Assembly: GCA_025349905.2 (NCBI GenBank)
Contig: MU624830.1
Coordinates: forward strand, 1-13,667
DNA length: 13,667 nucleotides
Direction of reading: 5' to 3'
DNA from: Blastocladiella britannica
Taxonomy: Eukaryota; Blastocladiomycota; Blastocladiomycetes; Blastocladiales; Blastocladiaceae
A program made the position numbers and the translations under genes. This document shows positions 6,934-13,667 of the stretch, piece after piece. The notes below the pieces were generated by a model. The model was given only the letters and a program-made list of their open reading frames with translations. It was not told the origin of the DNA and ran no database searches. The stretch's first letter is position 1. Each line of letters begins with the position of its first letter.

Positions 6934-8040
6934 TCAGGGGCAGCGGCGGGCTTCAAGCTCGGGTCCAAACTGTTGCCACCACTTGATCACGTCAATGTGG
7001 CCCTTGTAGCTGGCCTGGTGGGTGTACTTGAGCTCGAAGCCAGAATCACGCCACCAGTTGAGCACGTCGACGTGGCCATTCTCACCGGCCCAGTCCATGG
7101 CATGCACCGAGTACTTGAGTTCGAAGCCAGAATCACGCCACCACTTGAGCACGTCAATGCGGCCGTTCCAGCTGGCCCCGTCCATGGCCCACTGCGAGTA
7201 CTTGAGCTCGAGGCAAGAATCATACCACCATTGCAGCACATTGATGTGGCCGTTTGAACTGGCCCCGTTCATGGCTTTCTCTGAGTACTTGAGGTCAAGG
7301 CCAGAAGCACGCCACCACTCGAGCACATCCACGTGGCCGTTCATGCTGGCCCAGTCCATGGCATTCTCCGAGTACTTGAGCATGAGGCCAGAGTCACACC
7401 ACCAGTTGAGCACGTCGACGTGGCCGTTGTAGCTGGCGAAGTCCATGGCCCTGTACGAGTACTTGAGCTCGAAGCCAGAGTCACACCACCAGTTGAGCAC
7501 GTCGACGTGGCCGTTCTCACTGGCCCGGTCCATGGCATAATCCGAGTACTTGAGCTTAAGGCCAGAGCTGCGCCACCAGTTGAGCACATCGACGTGGCCG
7601 TTGTAGCTGGCGAAGTCCATGGCCCTGTACGAGTACTTGAGCTCGAAGCCAGAGTCACACCACCAGTTGAGCACGTCGACGTGGCCGTTCTCACTGGCCC
7701 GGTCCATGGCCCAATTCGAGTACGTGAATGGCAACCCAAGGGAGTGTTGCACCTGCAGCGCCTCAACCAACCCCAGCTCGCTTGCCCTATTGGGCGACAG
7801 GGACCATGCACAACGGAAAATAGCCATGACCACGTCTGGCGCGTCGTCGCGCAGCATGACGCGGGCATATTGAACCAGTCGGCTTCGATGTGCATGGGCA
7901 GCTGCCAGAGATTCTTTGGACAATTGTTTGTACTCGGGCTCTGGACAGCGGTCCTCCGTGGCGTCCTCGAGCACAGCATACGCGAGGATGCGGTTGATGA
8001 CGTGGACGTTGAGTTTGGCGTGAGACGAGGTGCTTGTCAT
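6934..8040 (-). CDS. Ankyrin-like repeat protein with 29-residue WW-type units
   Basis: This intronless gene of 368 residues begins at ATG 8040 (MTSTSSHAKLN), the only Met in a long stretch and next to the divergent gene's leader. Residues 1-106 form a helical N-terminal region in which LNVHVINRILAYAV resembles the start of an F-box, but this is weak. From residue 107 there are eight full 29-residue units and a ninth, shortened one (339-368). The consensus is YSxxAMDxASxNGHVDVLNWW followed by xDSGxELK. The NGHVDVLxWW core is the ankyrin helix-turn pattern, with the usual 33-residue unit cut to 29. Such proteins usually mediate protein binding; the partner is unknown. Two adjacent unit pairs are almost identical in DNA, indicating recent duplication. 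The last unit has lost about four residues around the AMD block. Confidence 0.92.
   Translation of the reverse strand: MTSTSSHAKLNVHVINRILAYAVLEDATEDRCPEPEYKQLSKESLAAAHAHRSRLVQYARVMLRDDAPDVVMAIFRCAWSLSPNRASELGLVEALQVQHSLGLPFTYSNWAMDRASENGHVDVLNWWCDSGFELKYSYRAMDFASYNGHVDVLNWWRSSGLKLKYSDYAMDRASENGHVDVLNWWCDSGFELKYSYRAMDFASYNGHVDVLNWWCDSGLMLKYSENAMDWASMNGHVDVLEWWRASGLDLKYSEKAMNGASSNGHINVLQWWYDSCLELKYSQWAMDGASWNGRIDVLKWWRDSGFELKYSVHAMDWAGENGHVDVLNWWRDSGFELKYTHQASYKGHIDVIKWWQQFGPELEARRCP
6937..7722 (-). repeat. Nine tandem 87-base units encoding ankyrin-like repeats
   Basis: The units cover residues 107-368 with a period of 87 bases (29 codons). The opposite strand also reads open through the array, producing spurious long repetitive frames. 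Confidence 0.93.
7399..7710 (-). repeat. Recent two-unit duplication inside the repeat array
   Basis: Bases 7399-7536 and 7573-7710 are 138-base copies offset by 174 bases (exactly two repeat units). Comparing them by eye shows a single difference, G at 7414 against A at 7588, within a His-Val/His-Val codon region. Other units differ far more from each other. Confidence 0.85.
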
Positions 8041-8139
8041 GTTGGTGGGCAGCGAGAGATGTGAGGCCCAAGACCACGACTTCCAAGCACACGAAGGACA
8101 AGAAAAAAGAAGAATAAAAAATAAAAAAAATAAAAAAAA
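8041..8139. promoter_or_regulatory. Divergent 99-base promoter region
   Basis: The region separates the starts of the ankyrin-like gene (8040, -) and the methyltransferase (8140, +). The plus-strand side ends in an A-rich leader directly joined to the ATG. An ATG-TGA start-stop element lies at 8059-8064 on the plus strand. Confidence 0.6.
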
Positions 8140-9363
8140 ATGACAACAACAACACTCCTGCCCGATGACTACCGTCCGCACGACGCAATTCACCGCGTTT
8201 CTCTGCTCAAGCACCCGTCGGCGACCACTCGGGGGCTGGTTCTGCTGGTGGCCATTCACAACGACCTGGGAACGCGCGTTTCTCGCGACGCAGTGGCCAT
8301 TGACGTCGCGTGGACGTGGCCGGCGCACGTGCGCGCGTCGGACTACACGCTCCTTCACGGCGGGAACGCGGCTCACGTGACGCGGTTTCGGGCCGAGGGG
8401 GTCGACGTGTCGCAGTTTGACACCACACGCGTCGTGGTGCCGCTGGTGCATCGCAGCCATGCGTCTACGATGGTAGGCGCAGCAGCGACCGCCAGCCGCA
8501 ACAACCGCGTCAAGACCTCCAAGAGCTGGGCGGCCGCGACCGACGACGCGCCCGCCGTGGGCATGCTCCCATTTGCGACCTTGACGGTCATGGTCACCCC
8601 AACTCCACTTGCGCGCCTGGACGGAGTGTGGGCCGGCCCCCTCCGCGACGACTGGATCTTGCCGCTGCGAATTGAGTGGGCAGACGACAAATTGCAGCTG
8701 TACCGGCCATTTGTGTCGCACAGCGGCGCGTCGTCGATGGTGCTGGTGCGCGAGCCGCCGGCATTCGATGCGACTCCACTGGGATCGTCCATTTGGGACG
8801 CGGCGATCGTGCTGGCGGCGTACTTGACTTCATTGAATGAGAGCAAGACACTGGTGCCCCGGAACGCGACCGTGATTGAGCTGGGCGCTGGGTGCGCGGC
8901 GCTGGCCCGGCTGTTGTCGACAAGCGACCCGAGCTCGGACGCGGCCTCGTGGAAGCACGTGCTGACTGACCTGCCGGACGTGCTCGAGTACATGCAAGCG
9001 AACGCTCCGGCGGGCGCCACCTGTGCATCGTGGGCGTGGGGCGACCCGATCCCTGCCGCGGTGATGGATGCCGTTGGTGCTGCACCGATCGCGGATAAGG
9101 AGCAAAGACCTGTGGCAGTGATTGGTACCGACATTCACTACAACGAGGCGGCGCATCCGGCGCTGCTATCGACGCTGGCGGACTTGGTGACGCGGTGGCC
9201 GGCGGCACCGGTGGTGATGGCGTTCAAGCGGCGATCGGGGGCGGGAGAGGAGCAGTTTATGAACGCGTGGGCTCGGACCATGCGGTCAGTGGGTCGGACG
9301 GAGCGGCCGGTGGAGGTGGTGGCGCGGTGGGGCGAGGTTTTTGTGGTTGCCAGTTTTTTTTGA
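8140..9363 (+). CDS. METTL21/Methyltransf_16-type SAM-dependent methyltransferase
   Basis: This is a Rossmann-fold protein methyltransferase of the lysine-methylating METTL21/EFM group; the substrate cannot be told. It is intronless with 407 residues, and the ATG at 8140 follows an A-rich leader. The catalytic domain occupies the C-terminal half. Features are SSIWDAAIVLAAYL (Trp219, the usual W-xx-A-xVLAxxL helix), motif I VIELGAGCAALA with the acidic/Gly SAM loop at 247-252, and LTDLPDVLEYMQAN (post-motif acidic, about 276-288). The family DxxY element is DIHYNEAAHPALLSTL at 331-334 and beyond, followed by VVMAFKRR and the closing strand VFVVASFF. The N-terminal ~170 residues are an extension I cannot assign. 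The D-x-x-Y form is DIHY rather than the more common D-V-V-Y. Confidence 0.9.
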   Translation: MTTTTLLPDDYRPHDAIHRVSLLKHPSATTRGLVLLVAIHNDLGTRVSRDAVAIDVAWTWPAHVRASDYTLLHGGNAAHVTRFRAEGVDVSQFDTTRVVVPLVHRSHASTMVGAAATASRNNRVKTSKSWAAATDDAPAVGMLPFATLTVMVTPTPLARLDGVWAGPLRDDWILPLRIEWADDKLQLYRPFVSHSGASSMVLVREPPAFDATPLGSSIWDAAIVLAAYLTSLNESKTLVPRNATVIELGAGCAALARLLSTSDPSSDAASWKHVLTDLPDVLEYMQANAPAGATCASWAWGDPIPAAVMDAVGAAPIADKEQRPVAVIGTDIHYNEAAHPALLSTLADLVTRWPAAPVVMAFKRRSGAGEEQFMNAWARTMRSVGRTERPVEVVARWGEVFVVASFF

Positions 9364-9598
9364 CGCGTCATGAATATGATCAGGTATGATCAGGTATGAC
9401 CTGGCACTGGCACGACGCGCCGAGTCGTGACGCGCAGTGCGGGGGGAGGGAGGACTGTTGAGATTCATGCCGCTCTCGATTATACGCCACTTGCCGTGGA
9501 TCGCTTGCTGCGTCGACATCTCTCTCTTTGAGCAGTTTCTTCAGGAAACTTTTTTTTTTAAATTTAACACAAACCTCAACCTCAACAACAACGCAACA
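9364..9598. other. Intergenic gap upstream of the DEF1-like gene
   Basis: This gap of 235 bases contains three near-perfect tandem 10-base units (TATGATCAGG type) at about 9374-9403. Its 3' end is a T9 run followed by a CA-rich leader (CTCAACAACAACGC) just before the next ATG. No other gene is visible. Confidence 0.6.
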
Positions 9599-12500
9599 AT
9601 GACTGCCCCTCATTCCCGGTCCAAGGGATCCAGTAACAGTAACAACAGCAACAGCAACAGCAAGGCAACCAAGTCGCCGCTCGCAGACCTGCACGCCAAG
9701 TACCGTGCGTCGCTGGACCAGTTGTCGGCCATCTTTCCCGACTGGTCACAAGACGATCTGGTGGTGACGCTCGAGGAGGCACAGGGCGACCTGGAGACGG
9801 CCACCGTGCGCATCTTGGAAGGTACATACATACATACATGATAGTTGTTTATATTTTGTGTGCTTGATCGTGCCATCCCTTTTTTAACCGTCGGCCATGG
9901 CGGCCATGACGGCCATTGCTGTTGATGGTCAACAATCAAATCAGCACTGCACCTATACTCTCACTCACGCATATCATACAATACAGGACACGCAACCCGG
10001 TGGGCAGAGGCACCGACCGCGCAGGCAAAGGCAGCAAAGAAGGCCGAGCGCAAGGCCGCGGCCCCATCCGCTGGCTTGTCGTACGCGGACCTCCAGCGGG
10101 TCGGAGGGGCGGCCCCGTCGACAAGCTCGTCGTTCGCATCGTCGTCGACTCGCGGTGGACGTGGTGGGAGCCGTTTCGGTGGCCGTCAGGATGGAGGTCA
10201 GGCGCGTGGTGCGCCCCGTGACCGGCCGGCGCGGGGTGGCAATGCTACTTCTTCTTTGGGTATGAGCTTTTTTTTTTTCTCTTTTCTTTTCTCTATTGAT
10301 GATGATGATCAGCTGCCACTGTCTGTCACTGTCTCCCTGTCTGTCTATCTGTCGACGTGTATTGAATGAGGGGGCAGCACAGACAGTGACGTTGATCATC
10401 TCAGTCAAAGTGCATATCACGATCATCAACTCAACTCACAACACAAACAATCCATCAAAAAAAAGGCGCTTCCTCCTCGCACGATCAGTCTCTTGCCGCT
10501 GCCGGAGCCACGGACGACTTTGCCGCCAACTGGGCGTCGGACGCGCCTGCCGCTGCTCCTGTCGCCGCTACGGACGACTTTGCCTCTAGCTGGGCGGCCG
10601 ATGCTCCCGCCGATGCTCCCGCCGATGCTCCCGCCGAGCCCGCAGCCGAACCCGACTTTGCCACCAGCTGGGCCAACGATGCTCCCGCTGCCGAGCCTGA
10701 TTTCGCGTCTGCTTGGGCGTCGGGTGGCGGTGCCGCCCCACCGTCGCCGCCACGCAAGCGCTCGCCCAGTCCCGCTCCCCACCACAGCCACCACCACCAG
10801 GCGTCGCCCCCACAAAAGTCCCGCGCTGCCCCCGTCAAGCTCGGATGGAACGGCGTGTCGGCCACTGCTGGCGCTTCGCCCGCGACCACGGCCTCGTCCG
10901 CCAAGGCCACCCCGGCGACCGGCGGCGCCAAGCCCAAGTCCACCTGGGCTCAGATCGCCAAGCCCGCTGCCCCCGCGCCCGCCCCTGTTGCCGCCGCCGC
11001 CAAGCCCAAGGCTGCGCATGCTCACGCTGCTCACGCTGCTTCTCGCGCCGCGCCTCCGGCTGCCGCCCGTGCTGCAGCTGCTGCTGCGCCGCCGGCTCCC
11101 GAGTCGGACTTTGACTTTGCCGCCAGCTGGGCGGCTGATACCCCGGCCGAGCCCGCGGCCTCCGCTTCCTCGCGGTCGCCGTCGCGTGGCCGCTCGCCCG
11201 CGCCCAAGCCGATCTCCGGCGCCGTGACCGAGCCCGAGCCCGTGCGCGTGCCCTCGCCCACCCGGTCCATGTCGCCGTCGCGCGAGTCGGCCCGCCCGCG
11301 GTCGCCGAGCCCCTCGGCCGCTGCCCCCGTGTCCCCGTCGACCCGCCCGATCTCGCCCCGGCCCCGCTCGCCGTCGCCTCCCCCGGCGGCCACCGTGTCC
11401 AAGGCCGCGTCGCCCCGCGCCACCCCCAAGACCGCGCCGTTGTCGCCCAAGCACCCGGCCGAGGCAGTCGTGATGCCATCGCACGTTGGCGCCATTCCCA
11501 AGCTCGGCGTCAAGTTTGGTTCGCTGCACCTCGAGGAGCAGCAGCAGCACCAGCAACACCAGGAGGCTGCCGTCAGCGCGCCGGCTGTGGCCGCTCGCTC
11601 GCCGTCGCCCAAGCCCAAGGCCGCCCCCGCTGCTCCTGCCGTGGCCGCCACTCCCGCGACTACGACAGCTGCGTCTACCACCACCACCGCTGCGGCTACT
11701 GCCGCCGCTGCGGCTGCCGCTGCCGCTGCTGCTCAGCAACAGCAAATGGCCGCCCTTGCTGCCGCGTACGGCGGGTACGGAATGGGCTACCCGTTCAACA
11801 TGGCCGGCGCCACTCCCGGCGCGAACCCCGCCGCTGCTGCCGCGTCCACCGGCGCGCCCGGCCTTCCCGGCATGGACATGGCCGCGGCTGCCGCGGCTGC
11901 CGCTGCCGCCAACCCGTTCTACGGCGGCGGCTACGGCATGATGGGCATGGGTATGGGTATGGGCGGTACCCCGACCGACCCCTACGCCGGATTCTACGGC
12001 GCGGCGGCTGCTGGCGGCGGTATGCCTGGCGCTGACCGCGGTTTCGTGATGGGCGGTCCCGCTGGTGCGGCCACTGATGGGTCAGCTGGCGGCGCTCAGG
12101 CCGGTGCGGCTCAGGCCGGCGGTGCGACGTCCCAGCAACAGCAGCAGCAGCAGCAGCAGGCTGCGGCGGCTGGATACATGCAAGGATTCCCGGGATACTA
12201 CGGGTTCCCCGGATACTACGGCATGCAGTTCAACCCGCAGCAGTTCCACCCGGCGGCCGCTCCGCAGCACCAGGCCGCCATGTACCAGGTTCGTCTGAGT
12301 TTTTTTTGTTTTTTGTTTTTGTTTTTGTTGTGATCGCTGGTATATTGACACTTTTGGATATAGCAATACTACAAGTACATGCAGCCCGGCTCGACGATGC
12401 CCACTGGCCCGCAGCCCGGCGCCCAGCAGCCCGGTGCCACTGGCGCGACTTCTGGTGCGGCCGGCGGCAAGCCCACGGCCGGCGCCGCGACCGGCGGCTA

Positions 12501-12897
12501 CTACGACGACCACAGCGCGTACGGCAGCGCCAGCCACCACCACGGGTCGGCCACGTCGTCCGGCGTTGCGTCGGGCGCCGCGCAAGGTACCGGATCGGCC
12601 CCGGCGGCCGGTCAACAGCAGGGTCAGCACGGCGGCCACCACACCGCGCACCACCATGCCGGCGGCGCGGGTGCCCAGCAGCACCAGCATGCCGCGGCGG
12701 CCACGCACGCTCAGCTGCAGCACCACCAGCAGCAGCAGCAGCAGGCGTACGGCGCGTATGGAACCACGTGGTACCCGCAGCAGCAGCAGGCTGGACAGCA
12801 GCAGGCGGGCCAGCAGCAGGCGGGCGCGGGCGCCAAGGCCGCGTACGGCGGCGGGTACGCGGCGGCTGGCGGACAGCCCCAGGGCCAGCAGGGTCAC

Positions 12898-12929
<32 letters not shown>

Positions 12930-12966
12930 GTACGGCCGGCCGGCGTACGGGTGGTCGCACCAGTGA
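9599..12966 (+). CDS. DEF1: DEF1/UBAP2L-like CUE-domain RNA polymerase II degradation factor
   Basis: Def1 in yeast recruits Elongin-Cullin ligase to ubiquitylate stalled RNA polymerase II, and human UBAP2/UBAP2L are reported counterparts. Four exons, 9599-9821, 9987-10259, 10466-12288 and 12364-12966, join in frame to 973 residues; introns are 165, 206 and 75 bases. A Ser/Asn-rich leader precedes the CUE domain (about 29-75: LDQLSAIFPDWSQDDLVVTL, then LETATVRILEG), followed by HATRW, the usual Def1-type continuation. Then come a KKAERKAAAP linker, an RGG/FGGR patch (130-160), five DFAxxWA motifs (183-250 and 382-388), an SPxR-rich stretch (about 400-480), the motif LGVKFGSLHLEE (about 512-523), then Ala/Gly/Tyr-rich and poly-Gln regions ending in GRPAYGWSHQ. 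Def1 identity rests on the CUE plus Q-rich layout; a UBAP2L/Lingerer-type reading is compatible. Confidence 0.83.
10260..10465 (+). other. DEF1-like intron 2 with simple-sequence runs
   Basis: This is the longest intron in the window. It has a T-rich 5' part, GATGATGATGATC, and CTGT/CTGTCTAT-type repeats (about 10318-10352). It ends in eight A followed by G at 10465, the third acceptor here with an A run instead of pyrimidines. Confidence 0.8.
10516..11133 (+). repeat. Five DFAxxWA motifs in the DEF1-like protein
   Basis: The motifs are DFAANWA (residue 183), DFASSWA (203), DFATSWA (229), DFASAWA (244) and DFAASWA (382). Four of the five are followed by D/G within two to three residues and by Ala/Pro-rich linkers. 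Phe and Trp are invariant, so they look like short linear binding motifs and not simple low-complexity drift. Confidence 0.85.
12134..12166 (+). repeat. First CAG/CAA poly-Gln tract of the DEF1-like protein
   Basis: Mixed CAG and CAA codons encode about nine Gln before an Ala run. A second, longer poly-Gln tract lies close to the C-terminus (about 12895-12930). Confidence 0.85.
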
Positions 12967-13196
12967 GTTTTTGGTTGGTGCTTATTATATATTGACTTTT
13001 TCGTGGAAAAATGAAACAAAACAAAGTCGGCGGTGTTCATGATCATTTCAATTTGGTGCGAAATTCGCATAATTTCAGTGCAATTCCTTGGTTTTAGTTT
13101 CGAGAGCAAAAGCAGGAAGGTAAACAAATGTATTCGATCCAATTAAACAAAAACGGACAGGCTGTCCTCGTGCTGCCTCCACAGGGCGCGACTGAT
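12967..13196. other. Intergenic region between convergent genes
   Basis: AT-rich sequence separates the DEF1-like stop (12966) from the stop of the minus-strand gene (13197). A plus-strand frame from ATG 13128 (MYSIQLNKNG) runs into the antisense of the last gene; I do not call it as a gene. Confidence 0.5.
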
Positions 13197-13667
13197 TTAC
13201 TCGTCAACTATTGTAAAATAAACGAGGTGAGATCGGCAAGTGAGCGATCACAAAAAAACAAAAAACAAAAAATAATAGATAAAGCACGTACAATCGTACT
13301 CGTCATCGTCGTACGAAGCGCGCGACGTCTTCTTGACCACCACCAGACCATGGATCGGGTGGCGCTCGAGCTTGTGGCCCTTGGCCGGCTTGACCAGCTT
13401 TCCCTTGGTCGGGTGGTGCAGAATCGTGTGCGTGCCGTGCACCTCCTTGACCATCTTGCCGTGCTTCGGGTGCTGCACAATCACGGTGATTGCCTTTTGC
13501 CCGGCCGCAAAGTCCTCATCTGATCATTTTTTTTTTCAAGTGAGATCGCGCGCAAAAGTGACGGGATCGGTGCTAAAAAAAAAGCAGTACCATCGAACTC
13601 GTCGTCGTCGTACGAGTGCTTGGCCGCGGGCTTGGCCTTCTTGGCTCCCTTCTTGGCTCCCTTCTTG
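13197..13667 (-). CDS. Small His/Lys-repeat protein with acidic ends (partial at its N-terminus)
   Basis: I do not recognise this family. The gene enters from the right edge and reads leftward. Visible exons are 13591->13667 (5' part cut off), 13292-13519 and 13197-13207; introns are 71 and 84 bases with donors GTACTG and GTACGT. Residues run from Lys/Ala/Gly repeats (KKGAKKGAKKAKPAAK) to an acidic HSYDDDEFDDEDF block. The core has three related elements spaced 18-19 residues: HPKHGKMVK, HPTKGKLVK and HPIHGLVVVKK. A second acidic block, SYDDDEYDFDE, ends the protein. The last exon has only three codons plus TAA. The frames join cleanly (GAT|GAT and T|TT at the junctions), and the matching SYDDDE blocks at both sides of the core support the model. 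Function is unknown; the alternating charge suggests nucleic-acid or chromatin contact, which is inference. Confidence 0.75.

Noticed and set aside
7333..8064. Repetitive plus-strand frame opposite the ankyrin-like array
   Set aside because: It stays open only because the 87-base repeat is a multiple of three and GC-rich; it has no recognised domain.
6934..8721. Extension of the ankyrin-like frame upstream to 8721 (minus strand)
   Set aside because: The extra part is antisense to the methyltransferase and crosses the divergent promoter; MTSTSS at 8040 is the sensible start.
10426..11745. 439-codon Gly/Arg-rich minus-strand frame
   Set aside because: It is antisense to Pro/Ala-rich exon 3 of the DEF1-like gene and has no start context or domain.
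13128..13523. Plus-strand frame starting MYSIQLNKNG
   Set aside because: Beyond about 33 codons it is antisense to the minus-strand gene. The unique part is short and has no family match, though an antisense transcript cannot be excluded.
1..13667. tRNA, rRNA, CRISPR arrays or transposon ends
   Set aside because: I looked for tRNA B-box-like patterns, regularly spaced direct repeats, and terminal inverted repeats or transposase motifs and saw none. The tandem repeats here are coding units or simple sequence.

Overview
This window comes from a nuclear eukaryotic genome, most likely an early-diverging zoosporic fungus; Blastocladiomycota-like is my best guess but is not proven. The evidence is that most genes are interrupted by short GT-AG introns (44 to about 206 bases apart from exon boundaries I could fix by reading frame and homology), coding exons are very GC-rich while introns and intergenic DNA are AT-rich and full of A/T and TA runs, there are no bacterial ribosome-binding sites or operons, and the products are eukaryote-specific (NudC, an NDUFA4/MLRQ mitochondrial subunit, a TMEM234-type membrane protein, a CUE-domain DEF1-like protein). 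A protein of ankyrin-like repeats with a Trp-Trp signature resembles families I associate with zoosporic fungi.

Layout, left to right. Bases 1-838 hold no confident gene, only a palindromic TATA-like element flanked by two tiny divergent ORFs and purine runs. At 839-1745 (+) lies a five-exon nudC gene. It converges, with 32 bases between stop codons, on a four-exon epoxide hydrolase-like alpha/beta hydrolase (1778-3150, -). That gene shares a 137-base divergent upstream region with a four-exon TMEM234 homologue (3288-3855, +). A two-exon NDUFA4/MLRQ gene (4018-4332, +) and an intronless 686-residue coiled-coil protein (4427-6487, +) follow. Directly after it is a 57-codon piece matching only the extreme C-terminus of an ABCC-type ABC transporter (6526-6699, +). 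Then come an ankyrin-like repeat protein (6934-8040, -) and, divergent from it across 99 bases, a METTL21/Methyltransf_16-type methyltransferase (8140-9363, +). A four-exon CUE/RGG/Gln-rich protein that I read as a DEF1/UBAP2L-type RNA polymerase II degradation factor covers 9599-12966 (+). The window ends inside a minus-strand gene (13197->13667) for a small protein with His/Lys repeats and acidic ends that I do not recognise.

The genes are ordinary eukaryotic neighbours and I see no pathway or defence island linking them. The parts most worth a second look are the repeated DFAxxWA motifs in the DEF1-like protein together with its UBAP2L-like VxFGSLxL motif, the HPxxGxxVK repeat protein at the right edge, the free-standing ABC-transporter tail, the recently duplicated ankyrin-like units, and several splice acceptors preceded by long A runs instead of pyrimidines.
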